From: Acidihalobacter prosperus
GTDB taxonomy: Bacteria; Pseudomonadota; Gammaproteobacteria; DSM-5130; Acidihalobacteraceae
Direction of reading: 5' to 3'
DNA: 64,000 nucleotides
Assembly (NCBI RefSeq): GCF_000754095.2
Contig: NZ_JQSG02000006.1
Span: 79,429-143,428 of the forward strand
Both the position numbers and the translations under genes were made by a program. This document shows positions 8,682-16,589 of this stretch, piece by piece (within the stretch, counting starts at the first letter, position 1; the number at the start of each line of letters is the position of its first letter). Under the pieces are notes generated by a model that saw nothing but the letters and a program-made list of their open reading frames with translations, ran no database searches and had not been told where the DNA came from.

Positions 8682-10786
8682 GACGCCGCCCTCACCGCCG
8701 GTTCGACCGCCGCTGGCGCGGTTTCGAGCTCCATCTGCACCCTGAACTCGGCGAACCGGCCCGGCCGCGTCCCGAGGCCAAGCCGGCCGCCCAGCGCCAT
8801 CGCGAGCTGCTTGATCACGTCCATGCCGGCGCCATGGCCGGAGTGCGCATCGGGCGCGTCATTGGTGGAAAAACCGGACTCGAAGATCTTCATCACGATC
8901 TGCTTGTCGCTGAGCTCGTCGAGCTGTTCGGCGCTGTAGCGTCCGCTGCGCAGCAGCGACGCGCGAATGCGCGCGGGCGAGATGCCGCGCCCGTCGTCGC
9001 GGCAGCTCAGGTGAAGCTCGCCGGTGGGATAGCGATCGAGCTTGAGACGGACCTTGCCCGTCGCGGGTTTGCCGGACGCGATGCGTTCCTCGGGCGGTTC
9101 GATGCCGTGGGCGACCGCGTTGCGCACCAGCTGGATGCACATGTCGCGCAGTTTCTGCAGCGCGGGTGCGGGCAGGTCGTCCAGCGCGGGCAATGCGACC
9201 TCCAGCGCGACCTGACGGCCGAGATCGTCCGCCACGCGCGCCGCGAAGCCGGTCAGTTCGCGGGTCCAGCGCTCGGCGGTCGCCGTCGCCGGCTGGCCGA
9301 TCGAACGCTGGATGTCGGTCACGCGATCCAACAGGCCGCGCACCAGACGGATGCGCGCGAGCATCTCGTTGAGCAGGACGGTCACGGGCAGGAATTGCGT
9401 GCCGGCGATATTGCGCGCGCCGCGCAGCGGCATCAGCGCCTTTTCGACCTCGTGCGCCATGTTGCCGAAGGCGTCGATGCCGATCGCGAAGGCGTCGCCC
9501 TTGATCGCGTGGATGACCGGAAAGATGTTTTCCACCGTCTGCGCATGGCCGGCGGTATCCTGGCTGCCCTTGAGCAGCGCGTTCACGGACAGCAGCCCCT
9601 GCTCGGTCTTTTGCATGAATTCGGCCGTCTGCGCGGCGTCGCCCTTGAGCAGACCGACCAGCAGCTCGACCTCCTCCTGCGAACGCTTGTTGGCCAGCTC
9701 GACCTCCTTTTCCAGCCGCACCTGCTCGGTGATGTCGCTGAGGCTGCCGAGCACGTGCGATATGGCGCCGTCGACATAGACGCGCGTGAAGGCCAGGCTC
9801 AGATAGCGCGTCTCGAAGGCGCCGTCCTCGCGCGGGAAATGCACCTCGACCCGTTCCAGCGGGTTGAGATCCGTGGTCAGACGTTCGCGGATGCGATCCT
9901 CGAACAGCAGACCGAGATATTCGCGCGCCACGCCCAGGGTTTCGGCATCGGCGATATCCTCGAACAGATGGATGAAATCCTCCTCGCCGGACAGCGGCTT
10001 GCGAATGATCTCCGAAAGCGCCCTGGAGTATTGCGAACCGATGCGCATGTCGCGGTCGAGCAGGAAAAAACCCTCGTTCACGGTATCGAGGATTTCCGTG
10101 GTCTCGCGACGGGCGGTTTCCGCCTCGGCGTCGCTGCGCCGCAGCTTGCGAATGAAATGGAACAGGATGAAAGCGAAATTCAGCAAGGCCAGCACGATGC
10201 CGCCGGTCTGGATCGCGCGCAGATGCGAGGCCTTGTCCTGCGCCAGCGCCGCCAGCCGCGTGGTCAGGCCATTCATCAGCTTGAGCAGTTCGAGATTGTG
10301 CGCGATCAGCAGCCCGGCCGCGGTATTGAGCGCGCCGGCTGCGGGATTGTCGCGACTGGCATCGCCGATCGCGCGCTTGAGCGGCAGCCAGATGCCGCGT
10401 GCGGTTTCCAGCAGGTGTCTCGCTTCGGGATCCGCTTCGCGGGTCAGCACCGCGGGCCGGCCGTTGGTGTCCGTCACCGCGCCGCCGCGGTAAAAGGCCT
10501 CCAGCGTCGTATCGAACATCGCGGTCGTCGCGACCAGTTCGCGGCGTGCCTTGTCGTAAATCGTGCCGCCGGGCGCCGCGGTCTGCATTTCCAGCAGATC
10601 CTTGGTCATACGCTGCGAGAGCATGCGCTGGCGGCCGGCGAGATTGATCGCCACCGCCTCCGAGGAAATCTGGTACGACGTGTAGAAATTGATCATCAGC
10701 ACGCCCAGGTCGAAGACCAGGAACAGTGCGATGGCCAAGACGATATCGGCGTATTTGCCGCCGAGTACGCGCTTCACTGAAAACAT
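8678..10786 (-). CDS. PilJ-N/PAS/HPt/CheA-type histidine kinase
   Basis: A 702-residue membrane kinase. TM1 (about 14-34) and TM2 (about 193-213) flank a PilJ-type periplasmic domain (AINLAGRQRMLSQRMTK, residues about 46-62). A PAS domain spans about 230-355 and a coiled coil about 355-385. An HPt-like helix with the likely phospho-His in VIHAIKGDAFAIG (about 426) follows. A CheA-type ATPase has the N box VRNAVAHGIEPPEER, DDGRGI, an F box (FESGFSTN) and G2 (HSGHGAGMDVI). I see no CheW-like regulatory domain and no methylation helices, so one polypeptide joins receptor and kinase. It leads the operon with CheY-like and CheX genes. The stimulus is unknown. Confidence 0.9.
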   Translation of the reverse strand: MFSVKRVLGGKYADIVLAIALFLVFDLGVLMINFYTSYQISSEAVAINLAGRQRMLSQRMTKDLLEMQTAAPGGTIYDKARRELVATTAMFDTTLEAFYRGGAVTDTNGRPAVLTREADPEARHLLETARGIWLPLKRAIGDASRDNPAAGALNTAAGLLIAHNLELLKLMNGLTTRLAALAQDKASHLRAIQTGGIVLALLNFAFILFHFIRKLRRSDAEAETARRETTEILDTVNEGFFLLDRDMRIGSQYSRALSEIIRKPLSGEEDFIHLFEDIADAETLGVAREYLGLLFEDRIRERLTTDLNPLERVEVHFPREDGAFETRYLSLAFTRVYVDGAISHVLGSLSDITEQVRLEKEVELANKRSQEEVELLVGLLKGDAAQTAEFMQKTEQGLLSVNALLKGSQDTAGHAQTVENIFPVIHAIKGDAFAIGIDAFGNMAHEVEKALMPLRGARNIAGTQFLPVTVLLNEMLARIRLVRGLLDRVTDIQRSIGQPATATAERWTRELTGFAARVADDLGRQVALEVALPALDDLPAPALQKLRDMCIQLVRNAVAHGIEPPEERIASGKPATGKVRLKLDRYPTGELHLSCRDDGRGISPARIRASLLRSGRYSAEQLDELSDKQIVMKIFESGFSTNDAPDAHSGHGAGMDVIKQLAMALGGRLGLGTRPGRFAEFRVQMELETAPAAVEPAVRAAS

Positions 10787-10987
10787 CTCAACCTCGCTTC
10801 GTTATCTTGATTATCGGGTTGGACCGGAGCGCCTGCGCCTGTCTCGATGCAGCATGTCGCTCGCGCAGGCCGGCGTCGCAGGCGCCCGGCGCGCCTCGCT
10901 CCGCAGCCCGGCCTCGCGTGCCGGGCACATGCGAACAAGCATGTTTCGTGCCTTGCATGGCGCAGGCGTGCGGCGCGCATGCCCGCG

Positions 10988-11003
10988 GATGGTGCGCACC
11001 ATC
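10988..11003. promoter_or_regulatory. 16-bp perfect palindrome between divergent kinase and EAL genes
   Basis: GATGGTGCGCACCATC reads the same on both strands. It lies in the 339-bp gap between the start of the kinase operon (10786, minus) and the EAL gene (11126, plus), 123 bp before the EAL start. A symmetric dimeric regulator site is the simplest reading, and its placement would allow control of one or both units. No regulator is encoded next to it. The rest of this gap shows no gene on either strand. Confidence 0.4.
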
Positions 11004-11125
11004 ATGAAACGCGCGTGCGGCGGCGGCACCATAATGGGGCGCCGGCGCGGCAGCCTGCGCAGGGCAGGTTTTTCAGTCGCCTGCAAAACGCTAGACTCAT
11101 GCCTGACCCACGGAGGTGCACCCGG

Positions 11126-11893
11126 ATGTATGAGGGCGAATACGTTGCGTTGAGCTGCGCGCAGTGCGTGCAGGCGGAAGGTCTGGATTTCGATTTCACC
11201 TTCGCGTTCCAGCCCATCGTCGACCTCGATGCCGGGCGCGTCACGGCCCACGAGGCGCTGGTGCGGGGCACCGCGGGCGAATCCGCGGGCGAGATCCTCG
11301 GCCGCGTCACCGACGCCAACCGCTACCGCTTCGATCAGGCCTGCCGGGTCAAGGCGGTGAAGACGGCGGTGACGCTCGGACTCGACTGCGACCTCAACAT
11401 CAACTTCTACCCCAACGCGGTCTACCGCCCGGAACTGTGCATCCGCACCACCCTGCAGGCGGCGGACACCTACGGCTTCCCGGCCGAGCGCATCGTGTTC
11501 GAGGTGACCGAGGCCGAGCGCATCGAGGACACGCAGCATCTGGTCGACATCATCCAGTGTTACCGCAAGCTGGGCTTTCGCACCGCCATCGACGACTTCG
11601 GCGCAGGCTACGCGGGCCTCAACCTGCTCGCCGAATATCAGCCGGACTACATCAAGCTCGACCGCCAGCTCATCGCCGGCATCGACGCCCGCCCGGCCAA
11701 GCAGGCGATCGCCCGCGGCATCGTGCAGGTGTGCCGCGATCTCGGCATCGGCATCCTCGCGGAGGGTGTAGAAACGGCGGAGGAATTCGCCTGGCTGCGC
11801 GACGCCGGCATCCGGCTGTTCCAGGGCTACTACTTCGCGCGCCCGGCGCTCGGCGCGCTGCCCGAGGTGCCTCCGGCGCGCTATGCCGGCTGA
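11126..11893 (+). CDS. Stand-alone EAL domain protein (predicted c-di-GMP phosphodiesterase)
   Basis: A 255-residue protein made almost entirely of an EAL domain, predicted to hydrolyse cyclic di-GMP. E43-A-L-V-R carries the signature. The metal and catalytic motifs are all present: NINFYPN, FEVTEAE, DDFGAGYAG, KLDRQLI, AEGVETAEE and QGYYFARP. A short N-terminal leader has a CAQC pair (Cys 11 and 14) that might bind metal or sense redox, but this is speculation. The start is supported by GGAGG at 11112-11116. It is transcribed divergently from the chemosensory-like operon. Confidence 0.92.
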   Translation: MYEGEYVALSCAQCVQAEGLDFDFTFAFQPIVDLDAGRVTAHEALVRGTAGESAGEILGRVTDANRYRFDQACRVKAVKTAVTLGLDCDLNINFYPNAVYRPELCIRTTLQAADTYGFPAERIVFEVTEAERIEDTQHLVDIIQCYRKLGFRTAIDDFGAGYAGLNLLAEYQPDYIKLDRQLIAGIDARPAKQAIARGIVQVCRDLGIGILAEGVETAEEFAWLRDAGIRLFQGYYFARPALGALPEVPPARYAG

Positions 11894-12025
11894 ATCGCTT
11901 TGCGGCTGGGCAGACGCGGCGACACCGATTACCATGCATCCATGGCCGACGCGAGCGGCCTTCCGACAACGACGGGATCACCGACGCGACGCGCCGGCAC
12001 GATCCCGCAAACGGGGCAGACGCAC

Positions 12026-12853
12026 ATGGGCTCGACAGGCGTTGCAACGGACGCAGGCACAGGCGGCGGCCCGGCGTCCGACGCCCCGCTGGTACGCATC
12101 GCGGGCCTGGAAAAGCGCTACGGACACGCGGGCGACACCTCGGCGGCACTGGCCGGTGTCGATCTTGACATCGCGCGCGGCGAATTCATTTCGCTGATCG
12201 GCCCCTCGGGCTGCGGCAAGACTACCCTGCTGCGCATCCTAGCCGACCTCGAGGCCGCCACCGCAGGCCGCATCAGCATCGACGGCCTGAGCACGGCCGA
12301 GGCCCGCCGCGACCGGCGTTACGGCTACGTCTTCCAGGCCCCCACCCTGCTCGACTGGCGCACCGCGCTGGGCAACGTCATGCTGCCGTTGCGGCTGCTC
12401 GGCCACCCGCGCGCCGAGGCCCGGCGCATCGCCGCCGAGGCGCTGGCCCAGGTCGGCCTGGCCGAAGCCGCCGGGCGCTACCCCTGGCAGCTTTCCGGCG
12501 GCCAGCAGCAGCGCGTTTCCATCGCGCGAGCGCTGTCGCTGGAGCCCGAACTGCTATTGATGGACGAACCCTTCGGCGCGCTCGACGAAATCACCCGCGA
12601 GCGCATGAATCAGGACCTGCACGCGCTGTGGCGGCGCACCGGCAAAACCGTGGTCTTCGTCACCCATTCGATCGCCGAGGCGGTGTTCCTGTCCACGCGC
12701 GTCGCCGTGATGCGCGCCGGCCCCGGCCGCATCGCGCGCGTGCTCGACATCGACCTGCCGGCCGACCGCGACTTCGCCACCCGCGACCACCCCCGTTTTC
12801 ACCAGCTGGTCACGCAGGTACACGAAGGCCTTCACGCCGCCTACCATGCATAA
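12026..12853 (+). CDS. ABC transporter ATP-binding protein (NitT/TauT-like family)
   Basis: A 275-residue ATPase subunit of an importer. It has Walker A GPSGCGKTT, Q-loop VFQAPTLLDW, signature LSGGQQQR, Walker B LLLMDEPFGALD and the switch His in FVTHSIAEAVFLS. The D-loop region (DEITRERMNQ) and the tail are typical of ATPases paired with NMT1-like binding proteins for nitrate, sulfonates, riboflavin or pyrimidine precursors. The start is uncertain: an ATG at 11942 would add 28 residues of low-complexity sequence. No permease or binding protein is adjacent. A permease/binding protein pair of this same class without an ATPase lies at 46613-48469. Confidence 0.9.
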   Translation: MGSTGVATDAGTGGGPASDAPLVRIAGLEKRYGHAGDTSAALAGVDLDIARGEFISLIGPSGCGKTTLLRILADLEAATAGRISIDGLSTAEARRDRRYGYVFQAPTLLDWRTALGNVMLPLRLLGHPRAEARRIAAEALAQVGLAEAAGRYPWQLSGGQQQRVSIARALSLEPELLLMDEPFGALDEITRERMNQDLHALWRRTGKTVVFVTHSIAEAVFLSTRVAVMRAGPGRIARVLDIDLPADRDFATRDHPRFHQLVTQVHEGLHAAYHA

Positions 12854-12883
12854 TCCACGACCCTGCATTCAAGGACAGCCCCC

Positions 12884-13531
12884 GTGCACACCCCGGACAA
12901 CACAAACTTTCACCTCCTCGACCACCCGCTGATCCAGCACAAGCTCTCGCTGGCGCGGCGCACCGAAACGCCGACCATCCAGTTCCGCCGCCTGCTCAAG
13001 GAGATTTCCCTGCTGATGGGCTACGAAATCACCCGCGGGCTGCCGCTGGAACACCAGCTCATCGACACCCCACTCGAATCCATGCAGGCGCCGATGATCC
13101 AGGGCAAGAAGGTGGCCGTGGTGGCGATCCTGCGCGCGGGCCTGGGCATGACCAGCGGCCTGCACGAACTCATGCCGTCGGCGCGCGAGGGGCACATCGG
13201 GCTCTACCGCGACCCCGAGACCAAGCGCCCGGTGGAATATCTGGTCAAGCTGCCGGAACCCGAGGGTCGCCTGTTCATCCTGGTCGACCCGATGCTCGCG
13301 ACGGGCCACTCGGCGGCCTACGCCATCGACGTGCTCAACCGCCATGGGGTCGCCGATCTCGACATCCGTTTCATGGCGCTGGTCGCCGCGCCCGAGGGGC
13401 TGGCCGTGCTGCGCGAAACCCACCCCGAGGTGCCGGTGTATGCCGCCGCCCTCGACCGCCAGCTCGATGATCACGCCTACATCCGCCCCGGCCTCGGCGA
13501 CGCGGGCGACCGCCTGTTCGGCACCAAATAG
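12884..13531 (+). CDS. upp: Uracil phosphoribosyltransferase
   Basis: A 215-residue enzyme that converts uracil and PRPP to UMP in pyrimidine salvage. Family features are [13 protein letters not shown] at the start, the ILRAGLGM loop, the PRPP-binding signature [11 protein letters not shown] (about 130-140) and the uracil-binding C-terminal [17 protein letters not shown]. The start is GTG with AAGGA upstream. The window also encodes cytosine deaminase and cytosine permease, which would supply uracil as its substrate. It follows the orphan ABC ATPase by 30 bp, so the two may be co-transcribed. Confidence 0.96.
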   Translation: MHTPDNTNFHLLDHPLIQHKLSLARRTETPTIQFRRLLKEISLLMGYEITRGLPLEHQLIDTPLESMQAPMIQGKKVAVVAILRAGLGMTSGLHELMPSAREGHIGLYRDPETKRPVEYLVKLPEPEGRLFILVDPMLATGHSAAYAIDVLNRHGVADLDIRFMALVAAPEGLAVLRETHPEVPVYAAALDRQLDDHAYIRPGLGDAGDRLFGTK

Positions 13532-13939
13532 ACAGCCGCGAACATGGCCGGCGGCAACGCCTTCGCCGCCCGGCCGCTCGCACGGGCGCGGACCGAAGCT
13601 ACGCCGGAAGGCGCCACGGTGCGCGTGCTGCTGGGACTCGATGACGGCCGCATGGCGCGCTTCGAGCCGGGGCCCGGACAGGCCGCAGTGGCCCACCGAA
13701 GCGTGGCGGAAAGCTGGTACGTGCCAGGACCTGTTCACACGATGGGGTGGTGGCGTGCTGTGGCGGCGCCAGTGCGGGCGGGAGGCGATCGCGCCCCTCG
13801 AACCGGGGGTGTGCGCGAGCTTGCCGCAAGGCACGCATTTCCGGTGCCGCGCCCTGCCCCGCGGTGCCGGCCGTCACGCTGCCGCCCCGGCTGGCAAGCG
13901 ACGAAGCGGTCGGCGTGGAGGGCCCCTGGCGGCCGAGCG
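13532..13939. other. Gap after upp with no convincing gene
   Basis: About 400 bp with open frames on both strands, but none shows a recognisable domain, a good ribosome site or a coherent amino-acid composition. A plus-strand frame beginning with the ATG at 13544 reads plausibly for about 45 residues and then becomes Arg/Pro-rich, as expected of a GC-rich shadow. I treat the stretch as non-coding or degraded. Confidence 0.5.
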
Positions 13940-14071
13940 CTACTTGAACAGCGACCAGGTGCCGAGGCCGATGGCCAGCCAGACCAGGCCCTTGACGACG
14001 TAGAACGCCAGCGCCGCCCAGCCGAAGCGCTTGCCCCACTGTTTGATGCGCGCGCGCGTCTCTTCCTTCAT
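13940..14071 (-). CDS. Small predicted membrane protein, 43 residues
   Basis: A short frame that starts MKEETRARIKQWGKRFGWAA and ends GTWSLFK. The first 15 residues are strongly basic; the rest is one hydrophobic helix (about residues 16-41). A GGGAG ribosome site sits 7-8 bases before the ATG, which supports real translation. The positively charged end would stay in the cytoplasm. I do not recognise a named family. It is alone on the minus strand between upp and the sigma-factor unit. Its composition and good ribosome site argue against chance. Confidence 0.7.
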   Translation of the reverse strand: MKEETRARIKQWGKRFGWAALAFYVVKGLVWLAIGLGTWSLFK

Positions 14072-14210
14072 CCATTCTCCCGACGCACCCGCCTGCCGTC
14101 CGACCGCTCCGGCCCGCGCGGGCGCCTCCCGTGCGTCGCCGAATTATGCCACCTTCGGCGATGCGCGAGACAGCGCCGCGGCGGAGTCCGCAGTCCGCCA
14201 AGGGCACAGC

Positions 14211-14238
14211 GGGAATAATCGCCGCGCGCACGTGTTAG
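14211..14238 (+). promoter_or_regulatory. Candidate ECF-sigma promoter
   Basis: GGGAATAA at 14211-14218 and CGTGTTAG at 14231-14238 lie 47-74 bp upstream of the NTF2-like gene that leads the sigma/anti-sigma unit. GGAAT-type -35 elements followed by a CGT/GTT-type -10 element are common for ECF sigma factors, which often control their own operon. The spacing from GGAAT to GTTA is 16 bases. The assignment rests on position and resemblance only. Confidence 0.4.
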
Positions 14239-14284
14239 CCGGGTAGAGGCCGCCATCCGGGCGGTCTCGTCAGGGAGACACGTC

Positions 14285-14710
14285 ATGCAACTCAAACCTC
14301 TTTTGATCGCCGCCGTTTTCGGCGCGACGGCACTGCCGGCCATGGCGGACACCGCAAGCCAGGCCCAATCGCATTTTCGCGCCATCGCCGAAGCCGACAT
14401 GCCCGCGCTCACGCGCGACTATGCGGCGGACGCGGTATTTCAGTGGGTCGGCGGGCCGCTGGACGGCGTCTACGCCGGCCGCGACGCCATTGCGGCGGTG
14501 TGGCAGAAATTCACGCAGGCCAACGGGCCCGTATCGCATCGCGTGAAGGATCTGCGGCTGAGCGAGAATCCCAAGGGCGCCACGGTCACGGCGGATGTGG
14601 AGTTCCACGGCAAGCAGACCATACCGGTGCGCTATATCCTCACCTACAGGGGCGGCAAACTCGTCAACGAGGTGTGGCAGATCGATCCCCGGCGCGCCGC
14701 CGCCTACTGA
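14285..14710 (+). CDS. Secreted NTF2/SnoaL-like protein
   Basis: A 141-residue protein with a Sec signal peptide (about residues 1-21, cleavage after AMA) and one NTF2-like/SnoaL-fold domain. The long helix is followed by FQWVGGPLDGVYAGRDAIAAV, a hallmark of the cone-shaped NTF2 fold that binds small hydrophobic ligands, and by the sheet strands ending NEVWQIDP. It would act in the periplasm. It lies 41 bp upstream of an ECF sigma gene on the same strand, as in other ECF units where the small secreted protein belongs to the regulon. The ligand is unknown. Confidence 0.85.
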   Translation: MQLKPLLIAAVFGATALPAMADTASQAQSHFRAIAEADMPALTRDYAADAVFQWVGGPLDGVYAGRDAIAAVWQKFTQANGPVSHRVKDLRLSENPKGATVTADVEFHGKQTIPVRYILTYRGGKLVNEVWQIDPRRAAAY

Positions 14711-14751
14711 AGCCCAGGGGCGGCGCGCCGCGCCGCCCCGCCGAGGTGCGC

Positions 14752-15246
14752 ATGGACTACGCGGTCATCGAACCCCACATCCCCCGGCTGCGCCGCTATG
14801 CGCGCGCGCTGACCGGCGACGCCGCGCGCGCCGACGATCTGGTGCAGGACACCCTGGAGCGCGCGTTGCGCAAGTTCGCCCTGTGGCGTCGCGGCAGCGA
14901 CCTGCGCGCCTGGCTGTTCACCCTCATGCACAACGTCTACGTCAACCAGCGCCGGGCGGAACGCCCGACCCTGGCCTGGGATGCGACGCGCGACGACATC
15001 CCGCAGCCGGGCAGTCAGGAGCACGCGCTGGTCGTGCGCGACCTGGCTGCGGCCATCAAGACCCTGCCGCCGGAATTCCGCGAGGTGGTCCTGCTGATCG
15101 GTCTCGAAGATTTCAGCTACGCCGAGACCGCGCGCGTGCTCGGCATTGCGCAGGGCACCGTCATGTCGCGACTGGCGCGCGGCCGCGAACGGCTGAGACG
15201 GGCCCTGGAAGGCGAGTCCGGGCAACGGATCAGGAGAGTGAAATGA
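14752..15246 (+). CDS. RNA polymerase sigma factor, ECF subfamily
   Basis: A 164-residue ECF sigma factor. Region 2 is at the N-terminus (LRRYARALTGDAARADDLVQDTLERAL, with the conserved RADDLVQ) and is followed by the -10 binding helix LRAWLFTLMHNVYVNQRR. Region 4 is at the C-terminus (LPPEFREVVLLIGLEDFSYAETARVLGIAQGTVMSRLARGRERL), a helix-turn-helix for the -35 element. A GAGG site lies 7 bases before the ATG. It overlaps the anti-sigma gene by 4 bp (ATGA), which makes the two a translationally coupled pair. Confidence 0.95.
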   Translation: MDYAVIEPHIPRLRRYARALTGDAARADDLVQDTLERALRKFALWRRGSDLRAWLFTLMHNVYVNQRRAERPTLAWDATRDDIPQPGSQEHALVVRDLAAAIKTLPPEFREVVLLIGLEDFSYAETARVLGIAQGTVMSRLARGRERLRRALEGESGQRIRRVK

Positions 15247-16028
15247 AGCGCGAAACCGACAGCGAAGAGGCGCGCCTGCAGGCTTTCGTGGACGACCGGC
15301 TGGCGCCGGCGGCGCGCGCGCAGGTCGAAGCCAGGCTGGCGCAGGAGCCGGCCGCCCGGGCGCGGGTCGAGGCCCTGCGCCGGCAGCGCGAGGCGCTGCA
15401 CGCGGTCTACGACGGCGTGCTGGACGAACCGATTCCGCCGCGCCTGCAGCGCTCCGCCCTGGCCCCGCGTCCGGGGCCTGCGCTGCCGGCCCGCGCCGCC
15501 GCGGCGCTGTGGCTGCTGCTCGGCACCGGCGCCGGCTGGCTCGGCGCCACCGCCTACCAGGACGCGAGCCGCGCGACGCCGCAGCGGATAGCCGCCGGCC
15601 CGGCCCTGGCGCGCGAGGCGGCCGTCGCCTATGCCGTCTACAGTCCTGAAGTGCTGCACCCCGTCGAGGTCGACGCCACCCAGGAAAAGCACCTGCTCGG
15701 CTGGCTCTCCAAACGTCTGGGACACCCGCTGCGCGCGCCCGAGCTGACGCGCTACGGCTACCGGCTGATGGGCGGGCGCCTGCTGCCCGCCGCGGACGGG
15801 CCGGCAGCGCAATTGATGTACGAAAACCGCGCCGGCGAGCGGCTCACGCTGTACGTCACCGTGCAGCCGGGCAAAACGACGGACACCGCGTTCCGCTACG
15901 CCGAGGAGCGTGGACTGTCGGTGTTCTACTGGATCGACCGCGACCTGGGCTACGCGCTGACCGCAAACCTCGCGCGCCCTCGGCTGCTGGAGATTGCCGG
16001 CGGCGTCTACCGCCAGCTCGAACCCTGA
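15243..16028 (+). CDS. Membrane anti-sigma factor partner
   Basis: A 261-residue protein. Its N-terminal about 65 residues form a helical, Ala/Arg/Glu-rich anti-sigma domain (SEEARLQAFVDDRLAPAARA). One membrane helix follows at about residues 83-102 and then a periplasmic domain of about 155 residues. There is no zinc-binding HxxxCxxC motif, so it is not of the ZAS type. Its position immediately after the ECF sigma gene, with overlapping stop and start, identifies it as the cognate inhibitor. The periplasmic domain probably senses the signal. Confidence 0.9.
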   Translation: MKRETDSEEARLQAFVDDRLAPAARAQVEARLAQEPAARARVEALRRQREALHAVYDGVLDEPIPPRLQRSALAPRPGPALPARAAAALWLLLGTGAGWLGATAYQDASRATPQRIAAGPALAREAAVAYAVYSPEVLHPVEVDATQEKHLLGWLSKRLGHPLRAPELTRYGYRLMGGRLLPAADGPAAQLMYENRAGERLTLYVTVQPGKTTDTAFRYAEERGLSVFYWIDRDLGYALTANLARPRLLEIAGGVYRQLEP

Positions 16029-16036
16029 GGCCGCGC

Positions 16037-16585
16037 TCAGACGGCCTCGACACCGAGTTCGCGCAGCAGCGCGAGCCCCTCGGGCCATGCGCCCAGTGCG
16101 CTGGCGGTATTGATGTGGCCACGGTCGCCGACGGAAACCAGCCGGCTTCCCCAGGCCCGCGCGCAGTCTCCGGCAAACGCGATCGAGGCGTAGGGATCGT
16201 CGGTACTCGCGACCACGACGCTCGGGAACGGGAGGGCTCGCAGCGGCACCGGCGCGAAGCCGACGGCAGCAGCGGGAAATATCGGGCCGGCCGGATCTGG
16301 CGGGGCCACGATCAGCGCGCCCTTCACCCGCCGCGCCGTGACCGCGGCCCAGTGCGCCACCAGCAGACAGCCGAGGCTGTGCGCGACCAGCACCGCATCT
16401 TCGCCGGCGGCCGTCGCCGCGGCCTCCAGATTCGCGCACCACGCCTCGCAGACCGGCGCCTCCCAGTCCTGCTGGCGCACGCGCACGAAATCCGGCTGCG
16501 CGGCCTCCCACAGACTCTGCCAGTGCGCGGGTCCGGAATCGCCGATGCCGGGCAGCAGCAGCACGCGTGTCGACATATCAGTCAT
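16037..16585 (-). CDS. RBBP9/YdeN family serine hydrolase
   Basis: A 182-residue small alpha/beta hydrolase. It has the VLLLPGIGDSGPAHWQSLWE start that is diagnostic for the family, the nucleophile Ser in VAHSLGC (about residue 70), an Asp in ASTDDPY and the catalytic His in DRGHINTASALG. These proteins are cytoplasmic hydrolases or esterases, and the natural substrate is usually unknown. It lies 5 bp downstream of the membrane-protein gene on the same strand, so the two probably share a transcript. Confidence 0.9.
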   Translation of the reverse strand: MTDMSTRVLLLPGIGDSGPAHWQSLWEAAQPDFVRVRQQDWEAPVCEAWCANLEAAATAAGEDAVLVAHSLGCLLVAHWAAVTARRVKGALIVAPPDPAGPIFPAAAVGFAPVPLRALPFPSVVVASTDDPYASIAFAGDCARAWGSRLVSVGDRGHINTASALGAWPEGLALLRELGVEAV

Positions 16586-16589
16586 ACAT

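Noticed and set aside
8834..10780. A 648-codon plus-strand frame opposite the sensor kinase
   Set aside because: It is the antisense shadow of a kinase with identified domains.
13544..14218. A 224-codon plus-strand frame after upp
   Set aside because: Only the first about 45 residues look protein-like; the rest is Arg/Pro-rich and overlaps the supported small gene at 13940-14071.
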